Source of the DNA: Eutypella sp. D-1
Lineage: Eukaryota; Ascomycota; Sordariomycetes; Xylariales; Diatrypaceae
Direction: 5' to 3'
DNA length: 64,000 nt
Assembly (NCBI GenBank): GCA_023313575.1
Contig: JAJTTP010000003.1
Location: forward strand, 496,001-560,000
This document shows positions 32,993-44,423 of the stretch, piece after piece. Under the pieces are notes generated by a model, which ran no database searches, had not been told where the DNA came from, and saw only the letters and a program-made list of their open reading frames with translations. The number at the start of each line of letters is the position of its first letter. Position 1 is the stretch's first letter. A program made the translations under genes and the position numbers.

Positions 32993-34851
32993 TTATCGAT
33001 TCTGTTTGAACTTACCCTTGACCTGCTCGAAGACCTTCAGCATCTTCCTTCTCGCGCCGAGCGCGTTAACGCCACGTTCCTCCAGGGCCTTGTCGTCGAG
33101 CTCGACGAGATCGGTCCATTTCAGATCCTTGAGGTTATCAGTGTACTTGTGGAGGCGGAGGCTTCGCAACCAAGCCGGGATGTCCTGGAGAAGGGTCGGG
33201 TCGGTCGGATCCTCCGGAGGCTTCGAGCTGCCACGACGACCGCGCGGGGAACGGCCTCTATGCATCTCGGCGGAGTTATCCGACAGATACGATGCATCCG
33301 GAGAGAGTCCGAGCTGGCCCATACCGAGTCCGCCCAGTCCGTTGTTGAGGAGCGGAGTCTGCATAGGGTCATAGGCACTCAGGAAACCGTTATTCTGAGG
33401 AGATGCGAACGGTACAGACCCTAGCGCCGGCTGGATAGCGATTCCCGGAGAGTTGGGTCGGGAGCGATGCTGACCAAAGCTACCCATGCCCTGCTGGTTT
33501 TGTAGGGCCATCATCTGGTCCCTGCTGAGCACCTGACCATGTTCGTTGACCATAACAACATTGGCGCCGGGTATGCTCGTTGGGGAAGGCTGGTGCTGGC
33601 CACCTGCCCCATCGTTGGACCTTGCACGGCGATACTTGCGAACATCATCAAGAGCAAACCGGTTGTTAACCGTCGAGAGCGCGGCTAGCTTCATCGCCGT
33701 GGCATTGGCAACCATGTCAGCCTGGTTAGGCGGGTTCTGCTGGAACGACGCCACCATAGGCGTGTTCACCATGGACGCCCAGTTCCCACTGCCGGCATAT
33801 GGAGAAAGGATGCCCATATCCGCAGCCGCCTTGTCAGGCGCATTGAGAACGGTGTTTTGGATATTGGAGTTGCCTCCAATTTGGGGACGCGGGGATCTCA
33901 AGCCCGCAGACGGCGGTGGCTGGGCGAACTGACCCATAGGCGCCGCCTTGCCGGACGAGGACTTGGGGCGAGAAGAACCCTGCTCGTGGTTGTTACCCCA
34001 CGGGGACGTAGGATTCTGGTTGGCCGAATCAAGTCCTTCGCCTGGAGCCGAGATCGTGGGCGCGGCAAGGGAGCTGCGCGCATCGACGGCGGTGCTGTTG
34101 CGGTTGGACGGAGGTTGGTTGCCGGTCTGCTGTGTGAACTTGGCCTTCTCGGTGGCAATGGCAGCAGCGGCATCGGGGAACATTGCGTTAATGGTCCCCT
34201 GGTCGAGACCCGAATGTCTCTTAGCAGCAGGCTGAGCCTGGGCGAGAGAGTTTCTCGCGGAGCCGACACTGAGCTTGTTCATAGCATCGCTAAGACGGTT
34301 GGACATGGGATCTAAAATGCTATGTTAGTTTCCGAAAGCCGTCAGTTTCCTAGCAATGGATAATTACCTTTGTCAAAGTTGGCGGGAGACAGCACTCCCG
34401 ACATAGGATGATTCTTGCCCATCTGCTGGAGAACCTGAATGAAGAAGCGGATCTGGACTTGAGTCGTCTGCTGCAAAAGCGCATATAAGGCTGCGGTTCG
34501 CTCGGCCTCCGAGAGGACACGGAACCATTGTTCAATAGCACTCAACTCGTCCTTGAAGTCCTGGTCCAACGTGGCAGCTGCCATCTCCTCTAAGGTAGTC
34601 TCGTACTGGTCGATATCTGCAATCCATTGTTGCGTCATCTTATCCTGCGGATCAGTCTCTCCACTACCCTGACCTTGGCCCTGTTGACCGTAGAAATCGG
34701 AAGAGGGGCGAATACGGCTCGAGGCTCCGGGGCTGGCGAGGGCAGCCATATCAGCGGAGGCGCGCAGGTGGTGACCAGCGCCAACTGTTCTCGAAGAAGG
34801 TGGGCGCAGAGAAGAAGCGGTGCCGGCCTCGGGGGTGCTATTGCGGTTCAT
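32993..34851 (-). CDS. vts1: SAM-domain RNA-binding protein Vts1 (Smaug-like)
   Basis: Two exons: 34851-34368 and 34311-32993, 56-nt intron (donor GTAATT, branch AAACTAAC, acceptor TTTTAG). 600 aa. The C-terminal SAM domain (about 538-600: [20 protein letters not shown], then [17 protein letters not shown] and [13 protein letters not shown]) is the RNA-hairpin-binding Vts1/Smaug type that recognises Smaug recognition elements and directs mRNA decay through the deadenylase complex. The first exon encodes the conserved N-terminal helical region ([53 protein letters not shown]). The middle is long and low complexity (Ser, Pro, Gln, Asn). The splice rebuilds [19 protein letters not shown]. Cytosolic post-transcriptional regulator. 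A long gene-free region upstream suggests an extended 5' UTR or promoter. Confidence 0.95.
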
Positions 34852-37800
34852 GGTGTATGGTTCAGATGAGATGTCGATTTAATGGGTGAAAAGCAATGTC
34901 GAGAGATGACAGCGCTAAATATGTTGATGTTTAACGAGAGGATTTCTAGTGTTGCTATGGTAGTAGGCACGGTACTTTTTTTTTTGGTATGTGTCTCGCA
35001 GCTGACCAAGTGGTCGACAAGAGTCAGCGATATTGGTTCAAGAACCTTTTGAGGAACCTCAATTTGCTCACGCCCTGGAATATGGGGCCGACACAAAACG
35101 AGGGACGTGTTGTGGTTATGACACCTAAGACGTGGTGTCGCAGAGGTATGATCTAGATCGAATGGATGGAGATATTAGGCTACGTAAGACTGCAGTCGGC
35201 CGAGGGGGGCTTCGCTAAAAGAACGGCCGGTTCCGTCTATCCGATTTATGCAATGAGACTGGAGGTTCGGATTGTAGATAGTAGACTGAAGATTGCAGAT
35301 TGCAAACTATAGACTGTGCTTCGGAAGTTGCGGTTGAATGGGTAAGCAGAGGCAGAAAAGTCGGGGCTAGTTCAACTACGATAAGGCAAACTCCGTTTTA
35401 ACGGTCGGCAAGGCTGTTGTTATAAACGAGTCGCGTTGAAGAGGTCGCGTTGTAGAGGATGATCGAGGTCAACTCTTTTGGGTTTGTCTCTTTTTAGAGA
35501 GAGGCAAATGGCGATAGAGAAGTGATTTCCTTTCGAGAAAGCTCCTGCAGTAGCCTGCTGACCTCAAAGGAGTTTGTCGAGGGGAAAGGGGGTGAAGAGC
35601 GTTTTGACCAAATGCAGCAAAACGTCTGTCGATTTTTTCTTTTATCGATCGAGAAGCGTACGCAGTTAAATCGTATTAGGTAGCTAGAGACGCGCAAGTG
35701 TCAGAAGGAGATCCCAGCTTATCATGGTAAGTTCTTAGGTAGGTTATAATGGTGGGCGTGTTAATGATTGTTGGGACAATAGTAAGGAGGCAATAAGGAG
35801 GGAGAAACTCAATTGAACGAGTGAACCAAGCCAGCCTGATCGGCCTAACCTTTGGAACCCAAGTCTCAAAGGGTTACACCTAGTAATTAGAAGACAATGG
35901 GAATCACTCTTAATGATGCGAAATGGGGATGATCGAGTGGCGTGTAGGGTTGGGGAGGGGGACAAAGGGAGGAAGTACGAAATCGGTTAACTATGCTCAA
36001 ACATAAAACATAGAAAAGCGGCTAAGTGTGATTGATGTTCGAGGGGAAATATCACATCTGATCTGCCTATTGACTACCTTCCACCATCCCAGCCATCAAC
36101 AAGAGGGAAAGGAGGTGAGAGATCGGAGAGATAAGAGTTTGTATGTGTACGGATTGTGTGAGGTGATAGCGGTGGTAGCGGTGGTGGCGGTGATAACGGT
36201 GAAGATGGTGATGGTGATGGTGATGATGGCGCTTCTATAGTGAATTTGTTCTTCGGGGCTAATGAAACGCAGATAGATAGGCAGGGGAGATAGATGCTGC
36301 TTTTTGCATCTTTCCTTTTTTTTTTCTTCTTCTCTTCTTTTCCTACCGTGCTGCTTTGCTTCCTGTACTTACAAAATATAATTCCAATATGTGCTGCTTC
36401 CGAGAGCATCGGGGTAGTTCCAAAGCCAAAACCAGTGGCAGCAGAATTGCCGTCAAGGTCTTGAGTTAGGTAGGTTAGGAGGTTAAGGGGGGGGACGAGA
36501 TGGGACGTGAGGAAGAAGAGGTGGAAGAAGAAGACAAGTTAGAAGTATAACTAAATCGAACTAAACTTTTTTACTACGTGCCCAGCGACTGGTGGTAGTG
36601 GTGCTGGGGATTTTTAGGAGGAAGCCCGGAAAGAAAAATTATTAGTTATACGACTACAGCATTACTACTAAAGTACGTAAGTACCCAGCTTAAGGTTAGG
36701 TAGGTACTTGAACTACTAGGGACTTAGGTAAGGGAAGAGGTAACAGGGTGCCCTGTACCTTCCAAACTTAATTGATGTATTGATGTGTTCCAAGGTTTAG
36801 TATCCATAGGGGTGCTGACCTGCCCAGGTGGTTACTTGCCCCCCAGGTACATAATTAGTATGGATACAAGTAGTATGGTTCAGGTACCTGACAGTTTTGG
36901 TAGGGGGCGGGTAACTCAGAATAACTTAGTGGGACTTGGTACGCAAGTATATATGGACATACATGTCACCCGGGCATACATAGATGGGCGGTAGGCGGTA
37001 GGCAGTGCTAATGGTGGTGTTAACTAGAGCCTACTCTACCTACTTAGGTACTTAAGTAGAGTGCATACGTAGTCCCGAGGTCTGCTCGTATGCCCAGGTG
37101 TGTATGCATGTACCTCAGTATGTAGCAGTGATGATGGCGATGGTAATGGTGGTGGTAGTAGTCTGGTGGGTAAGCCTTGCTTCCTGCAACGCAGCATGCA
37201 GAGACCGACATACATAGAGACACAGGAGTTTAATTTTAGAGCTTCGAGGGAGAGGTATCAAGACCACTAGGATCTCGCGGCTTCCTCTGCCTCCCCCAAA
37301 AACGGATGCGACAGACGGGAAAAAAAGACTGGGTCCGGTCCAACCTCTAGACTCATAGTAGGCAAAGTAAGGCAGGTTGGCAGGTTTAGGGGGTGAGCTT
37401 GCGCAGAACTGAAATGTTTCGGAAAAAAAGGCGTGGGCCCTCCAACGAAGGACGAACAAAACACGAAGAAACCGTCCGCCCCTCTCCCTCCCCTTTTTCC
37501 CCCCGGGGCCTGAGGCCGCACCTTCAGGGGGTCCTGAGTGGCTCTCGAGAAACAGTTTAGGACCAATCAAGTCTCCGATGCGCGCACCCTGTCAGGACCG
37601 ATTATCAGGGCGGGCTGCCGGACTTGTTCTTCATATTCTTCAGGGGAGCAACGGAGATCGGAGCTCGACTACAAACACGCTAACTAATTGTAGGCAAAAA
37701 AAGGGGAAGACGACAGTCCTACATACATACAAGCCCCCCCCCCCTTCTCCCCACCCGTACTATAGTATAACAGGAGTAACCTTAAAACCTAAAAAAAACT

Positions 37801-39714
37801 TCATTCGAAAATTCCATCAACCTTGCAATCCAAGGTTCCAAAAAGTTCCCGTCCCTTTTTGTTTTTCTAATCGACCCGTTTCCGTCGACACTATCCGAGA
37901 TCCAGGCCCGGTCCGAGCTTCTCGAATCCGATCAAAGGAAGGAAGACGAAGAGCCTCGGGAATTTTTCTATTTTGGGCTGGGAGAGGGGGGTGTTTTCAC
38001 CTCTAGGCTTCGGACCACACGCTTGGAGGTGGACACTGAAGGCGGAACCTAACTAGCTCTGCCCCTGAAAGCCTGTTCGTTTAACCTACCTAGGTACCTA
38101 GGTAGTCGTAAGGTTTGGTTTAGTCAAGAGGACCTATCTGCAACAGTAACGTATTACACGCAGAATTTCGAAAACGTAAATAGGTGCTTGGTCGTTTACG
38201 TACGACTGTTGGCCAGAACAAGGAGCAAGTAAGATGCAGTGGTACTTTGAATTAGGCCCTATCATTCGATCAAGAGGGATGCTATGAACATACCTAGGTA
38301 CATACACAGCCTTATGGCCATGCAACACCGTATGTCTAGTGCAGCAGATGACACACCTGACAACTCTCCCCCTTTCCGCGTATGATAAATCCCATTAAGC
38401 AAACAGGCAGAGAAAGAAGCCCTGGCTTAGAACCGAAAAGAAGGTAGCCAAATAATCTAAAATCACATGCTACTGCGTCTACATAGCAGTATAAGTAGTA
38501 CTCTGTTCTGGCCTTTCTTTACCTATTAATTTCTAGGATCCTGCTCCTTCTGGCAGGTATTACCCTCCTCCTTGAAACGTTGCGGCGGAACCGTAGCGAG
38601 ATGTTTAATAGGAGGTGGTGCATGGATGGCCGGCCGGCTGTCTTATTGGCAGCAACTGTCGTCAGCCCAGCCAGCCCGACCTGGCACCCCCTTCTCGAAT
38701 GCTATCGCCTATAGAGAAAGGCTGTCCCGATCAAGACTTAATGGCCCCTTTTGGCCAGCCTTGCGAGCAAGCCTTTCTTCACCTGCACATACACATATTC
38801 ATGGCAATTAAAACCCAAGTATTGTATTTTATAAGTAGATGGTAGTTCGGGAGTATCCCAATAAGTAAGAAACGAGAGACCGCGTAGGAGGCTGAGCGAA
38901 AGCAGTCTGGACAGCCCAATTGCCCTCGCATTGAAACTAATACTTATACTTTACCTCTTAGTACATAAAGCATATATATATAAACCGACGGAACAAAAGT
39001 CGTTCAACAGCTACTAAGATGTGGCCCTGTCTCCATGCACTCTTGCCTTGGGGTATAAAAAAGGGAAGCACGAGTGTTTGGTAATAGACGGGCCTCCTCT
39101 CTCTCCCCCTCCCGGAGGAGTGAGAGAGAAAGGGACTCACTCTTGGCACGAGAAGGAATCCTTCAGCAAATGAGCATGGAGAAAGGCCCAACGCTGTACA
39201 CACTAATGCCGTATTTTGGTTGTTTTTTTTGGTTCGATTTTTCCTTCCCTCTCCTCTCTTGGTTTGCGCTGAGGCAGGCAAGGAAGCGGGTGGGAAACGA
39301 AGAAGATTGGGGGGAGGAAGCGGTTCATATCATCATATCCGACCACATCGGAGTGGTGCTCACATAGTCTAGCAGGGAGAACCGGCAGGCAGGCAGGCAG
39401 GCAGGCACTAACGAGCAGGCGATGTTGGGTAGTCGTGAAGCCCATTTCGGCTCATTTTTTTGGTTTGGTTTTTTTTCTTCTTTTGTTGTATCTTCAATTC
39501 CGCAGAAGATAATACCTACGCCTGGATAACAAGCGGCGAAAGCAAAAGTCCCAAGACTCCATGATCCTTGCCTAGATGTTTTCCCAACTCTTCGCGGGGG
39601 GTGGTGTGGGAAGAGGTGCGGTCCGCAGGAAAAGGCAAAACACCTGCCGTCGTCATCGTCCGTCCGTCATAATGCCCTTTAATAAAAAAACACCAGTCGT
39701 CCGCCGGAACCAGC
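34852..39714. other. 4.9-kb gene-free region with microsatellites
   Basis: Upstream of VTS1 and downstream of RPL29. Contains purine/pyrimidine runs (36318-36350), GGT/GAT-rich repeats (36165-36232), CCTAGGTA-type motifs (about 36693, 37036-37060, 38084-38105, 38290-38304) and a GGCA array (39384-39407). A 151-codon frame at 37570-37115 (minus) is low-complexity and looks non-coding. No gene is recognised; part may be VTS1 5' UTR. Confidence 0.5.
39384..39407. repeat. GGCA microsatellite, six units
   Basis: Six perfect tandem GGCA units in the 3' flank of the eL29 gene. Confidence 0.95.
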
Positions 39715-40293
39715 TCATGCAATCTCCCGCTTGCCCTCCTTCTTCTCCTTCTGTATATGCTGTTAGTCCGACGTCCGTCGACGGGGCCTAACGACTCGTA
39801 ACCCGAGTTGTCGCCGGAAACAGAGGGATGAGGAGAGACATACCAGAGCCCGCATCGTGCCGTGAAGAGCATGCCTGTGGTTCCTTCGGAACTTGGGGTC
39901 GGTTCCGTTGAGAGACGGGTAACGGTTGGTCTTGGGCTTCTTGATACTATTTTATCGCCGGTTCTGTCAGCCTATGCTTGCTCCTCCTTCGGTCGCAGAA
40001 TCGCGTGATATCCATTCCAGGCTTCGATTCAATAAAGCAGCTCCTCCAGTCCATAATAGCAGACAAGCCGCGCCTGCATGATCGTGTGTATATATGTTGT
40101 GTATATATATGTATATGTGTGCGTGGGGATTAGGATGGGATCTCGACGTACCCGTTACGGTGAGCCTTCTTCGACTGGTTGTGTTGGGACGAGTTCTTGG
40201 ATTCTGTTTGTAAAAGCAGGCGTAAGTAATGACCGATTCAATTATCTCCCAATTCTCTATTCTAGAGGGGGTAACTATTGACTTACTCGCCAT
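39715..40293 (-). CDS. rpl29: 60S ribosomal protein eL29
   Basis: Four tiny exons: 40293-40287 (only 7 nt, ATGGCGA), 40203-40152, 39946-39844 and 39750-39715; introns 83, 205 and 93 nt. The product is 65 aa, the normal length of eL29, a small basic protein near the interface of the large ribosomal subunit. The reconstructed protein starts MAKSKNSSQHNQSKKAHRNG, continues IKKPKTNRYPSLNGTDPKFR and RNHRHALHGTMRAL, and ends KEKKEGKREIA, matching the family throughout. Splice signals: donors GTAAGT, GTACGT and GTATGT; the third intron has branch GGACTAAC and uses the acceptor TATACAG 9 nt beyond an AG that is too close to the branch. Each junction is fixed by the conserved protein. Intron 2 carries a TATA/TGTG-type microsatellite. 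Because the exons are so short, gene finders may miss this gene. Confidence 0.93.
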
Positions 40294-41016
40294 GGCGTCG
40301 GTGTTTGTGGAATATGTGCTCGTTGATGGGGTTGCGAAAGACACACTAGATCGGAAATTGGCTGCGATGAGATGGTCAGGGCAAATATGGTAGTCGGTGG
40401 AGGGAAATTTTGGTTCGGGTTTTCTTGAGTATTATCCGGCCTAAGTGTGGGTGGAAATTTCCCACAAGCGAGGGGTCAAGCCACAATTAAAGGTGGACCA
40501 TTTAGTACGATAAATGATAACAGGATAAGGGGAGCAACTCAAGCCAGGGTGTGCCAGCTGTGTCCAGCTGAGTGGAGAATGGCCCATCAACTGCAGCAAC
40601 TGATAGAGGTCCGCGGTATCAGGCATGCATACCTAAGTACCTACCTGTTTTACGTTTTACGTTAAGAGGGAAACATGCCTAAGAAGACCCATCACAGCAG
40701 CTTCCCAAGGTCAACAAAGTACAAATATTCAATCATGGCAACATCTTTATAAACCATATATAAGTAGTTACCTAATAGTTATGTGCAAGAAACTAAAAAC
40801 AGCAGGTTTTATATATCGTTTATTCCAACCGTTATGAACCGAACCGCTACTATCAATCAATCCATACCTATCAACAGAGATCCTTGCCCGTACATACCAT
40901 ACCGTACATACTATGTACTACTAACACTAGACAGACAGACACTTCTATTACCTTTATACAAGATGTATGCGAGTCTTTCCCTCTATATCTCTATGCTGTA
41001 TCCAAAGAGGGCGAGT
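40294..41016. other. Intergenic, promoter side of eL29 gene
   Basis: Between the eL29 start and the 3' end of the carrier gene. Contains a CCTAAGTACCTACC motif near 40630. No gene seen. Confidence 0.55.
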
Positions 41017-42242
41017 TTACTTCGTCGTCAGGGGGACGGGCACCTTGGCCTTGGACGCTAGCTCTGCCGCCTTGGCTAGGTGCTGCGACCGGAGCTGGCG
41101 AACGTACCTGAACAGCAAGATGAACAGGAGTTCCATACTACGCGGAGTCGTTAGCTGGAAAGATGCTTTCTCTCTTCCTTTTTCGTCTGTGTGTGTGTGC
41201 CTGGACTTACCGCTCCTTGGTCATCATGAGGATCCCCTGGACCAGCAGGCCTTTCAGGATCTGGGGACCGATTCCCTTAAATAGGCCCAGCGGGCCTTCG
41301 TGCTGGATGATGAACCGCATCACCTCGACGAACCCCTTGAAAGGCTTGCCCTGTCGCTGCGGCGGAGGCTTCGACTGTAACCCGACCTTGGCGACGATCA
41401 GGGGCTGCGTTACGATGGTGGCCAGCGCTTTCGACATAGCGCCGAGCACTAGAACACTCCGTTAGTGGTTGTTGCCCCCCCTCAATGCGAATTGGGGCGT
41501 CACGTACAGAATGCCTCTCCCGGCGTCAGACGCGCCTTTCCTGGGAACAGGACCGTCTTTAGCCTCTCGTACGCTCCGTATGTGATGGCCGGGTTGACGA
41601 CGAGGACCAAGCTCGCCTTGAGACCGCGCCAGAGACCAGTAACTCCGTCCTCGCCCTCGATGACCTCGCGCGCCGTATCTATGAGGCCCTTCCTCTCGAG
41701 CTTGCTTTGCGTCTGTTGTCTGGTCGTGACCACGGCCACGGGTATCGTACACAGCTGCGCGACGGCGCCAGCGATGGCACCGAGCGCCAGCTCCGTCACA
41801 GTCGAGGGGGGGCCGGGGGTCTTTTGGGATTTGAAGTATAGCTCGCGCACGGTAGAATACCAGTAGAAGTATGCGAAGTTGGTGGAGGCGACGCCGAGTA
41901 ACGAACCGTTGATACCGGCGTACAGGCCCCTTAGGCCTTCATCGGCGGTGATCTTGGTAATGGCGTCCCATGTCGAAGTGTAGTGCGGGTCGGCGTAGTC
42001 GGCCCCGGGGGTTCGCTTCACCTGTACCTGTAATCTCGTCTTCACTCTGCAATGGCCGCGCGAGGTAATGTCAGCAAGCTGTGGGCAGCGCACGAGGGAG
42101 CGCATCACAGAGGAGGGTGGCCAGAAGGCACAACTAACATGTCCAGAGGATATACCAAGGCATTGGCCAACACGGCACCGGTAGAACCGGCTACAGCCAG
42201 ACCCCACGGAGGGAGCGGGGCCGGCTTGGATAATACAGCCAT
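41017..42242 (-). CDS. ant1: Peroxisomal-type adenine nucleotide carrier (Ant1/Pmp47)
   Basis: Four exons: 42242-42139, 42046-41508, 41448-41211, 41137-41017; introns 92, 59 and 73 nt; 333 aa. Mitochondrial carrier family (SLC25) with three repeats and six membrane segments. The carrier signatures are PLDIVKTRLQVQ (assembled across intron 1), PVAVVTTRQQTQ and QPLIVAKVGLQSKP. The third repeat with FKGIGPQILKGLLVQGILMM and the RMELLFILLFRY tail is characteristic of the peroxisomal ATP/AMP carriers Ant1p/Pmp47, which supply ATP for activation of fatty acids before beta-oxidation. Donors GTTAGT, GTACGT, GTAAGT; acceptors ATTGCAG, GTTCTAG, GCGTAG. The last exon also contains a GTACGT 28 nt in, but reading through gives the expected C-terminus so no further intron is assumed. 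Peroxisomal location is inferred from subfamily, not from a visible targeting signal. Confidence 0.92.
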
Positions 42243-44423
42243 GAGGAATGACGATGGAGATGGGTGATATAGCACAACGCGAAGGAGCCGGGATGTTCTG
42301 GTTTCCAATTCTCTTATTTTTATTAAGTACGAGTAAAGAAGCTTTTAAAGCGGCGGCGGCGGCGGCAGCGGTAGCGGCAATGTCCTTTATCCTTATAAGA
42401 GCGGTGGTGCTGGGATTATTTCGCGGAAGCTGGCACGGAAGCTGAAACGGATAGCTGGCGCAAGTTTGCCGAGATAAGTCGCTACGTCGGGGAAACTATA
42501 ACGTCTACCACTAAGAGTAGCTTATGTAGGTGATTGTAGTAAATATAGGATAGGATGAGATCATAAACCAATGCGATTCAGCCGGTGGATTAAGCCGAGC
42601 ACGGCCAAGGTAAAAACAAGGTAAAACAAGCAGTTAAAAAACAGGCGAAAGGAAATAAGATAACGAAAAGTGAAACAGAATAAAAGAGATATAAAATCGC
42701 TAGTTAAAGTATCTGAATATTAACCAAAAGCAAGGAAAGCTTGATCTTTCCAGCAGATTGGTAGAGTGGATAAGTTACACACTATTATGAGCATTACATA
42801 GTACATAATAAGTATGAGCAGCATGAGGTTCTTTGCTCGGTCCCTACGCCCATAGATGCATACCCGTGGACCTCCTACTAGGTAGGAGAGCCGTTTTAGG
42901 ACCCGTGATTCTTTGTTGAACCTCGGCCATTTCACTAGACCCGGTTGTTTTAGCACCAGATCTTGCCTAGGCAGGACTCTAGCGCGGGCCCATCCAGCCT
43001 AGCAGCTTACCTAGGTACTCAGTAAAGCTAGGTACTGTATTGTACACTGATGCGCCGCCAGTGCTTATCGGCAATTGCAACTGTCAGTCTGCCGGAACTT
43101 CCTTCCTTGCGATCGTTATCAGATGTCGCACCGTTTATTGCGTGATGTAATTATAACCACCAGCCACCACTTTTCCTTTCCAAAGCTTTTTTTTATGAGA
43201 TTATCGAAATCGCAATTTCTAGCAAAGGGAACTTAGAAAGCTGTTTAATATCTTCAAACTGCCTCCGAGTTTCCTAGATATCATCCCATGCGATGACACC
43301 GACAGCCGTCTTATCCGATCTCGGGAGGGACTACTTACTATTTACTGTGTCCCAATCTACCAAATATTTTAACGCCTACTACATAACTACCTACCTAAGT
43401 AGGTACATAAGCAGGTAGTAGTGTCCTCTCTTGCCTCTAGAGCTCTCTAGTCTATCTCCTAGAATTCCTGGCCGCACATCATAGAACATCAACGCCGGCT
43501 TCGAAATATGACAAGAGCAAGAAGAATCCCGGTATAAATTGGATGGATAATATGTATAAACCCAGTGGTTTTTATCTACTTCTCTCGGCCGCTCTTCTTC
43601 CGATTATGTAATGCAGGGACGGAGTATTTAGAGTAAAGCTCACTTCGCGGTTCCGGCGCCAAACACTAAAAACGCAACTTCCTGCGAGATGCTCGAGGTC
43701 TACTATATAATACCAAGTATCAGGGTATTACCACGACTCGCCATCGAAGACTCGAACCTGTGATGTAATTCGCTCGGGAAAATATCGGTGGCCCTATAGT
43801 GATACTCTACTCCAGGACTGCTGCTATCTATTCCACCATTACACACGAAGTAAACCGTATACCGCATGTTGTACCGCAGCAGCCAGCTACTAGTTAAGCA
43901 GTTAGACCACCACCAAGTAATATCCTAATAATCCACCTGGGCACCTGACCAAACCAACCTAACAATCCTCCTCGCCTAACACCATGTCGTCGCTTCAGTG
44001 ATTATGGATTGCAATTGTTTGTAACGATGGATGTTGTTGCACAAATGTATGTTTCCAGTGGTTGATGATTGATGATTTCCCGGGCGGCGTCATTATTATT
44101 TCCCTGCATAGTCTTACGACAATCACCACATGTGGCCTGGCTCCAAATCCCTTCATCTATTGACGGCTATTAATACCTATAGTAGCTGGGAGGTAGACAA
44201 GGCAGACTTCTGGTCATAGGTCCTGCTATTCTATGTCTTCTCAATTTCACTCCCACTTGAACGAGAGGTGGTGGTCCTCCTTACTATAGTGGTGAGTGTT
44301 GCATGAACCAAGATACTTGTCCATTCATCCCATCACATGGCTTTATCGGGTATATGATTTATGTACCTCTTCTCATGCGATCAAGTCATAGAACCTCGCA
44401 AAGCCAACGTCTCTCACCCAATC
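42243..44423. other. Divergent intergenic region, 2.2 kb
   Basis: Between the carrier gene start (42242, minus) and the palB start (44424, plus). Holds a GGC/GCG repeat (42350-42375), CCTAGGTA-type motifs (43007-43020, 43386-43405), and a minus-strand stretch at about 43750-43855 with tRNA-like A- and B-box sequences that does not fold as a tRNA. No gene recognised. Confidence 0.5.

Noticed and set aside
37115..37570. 151-aa minus-strand frame
   Set aside because: Low-complexity translation with a Thr-repeat end and no domain; lies in microsatellite-rich DNA.
43745..43860. Functional tRNA gene
   Set aside because: A and B boxes are present but the T stem and acceptor stem do not pair; no credible anticodon arm.
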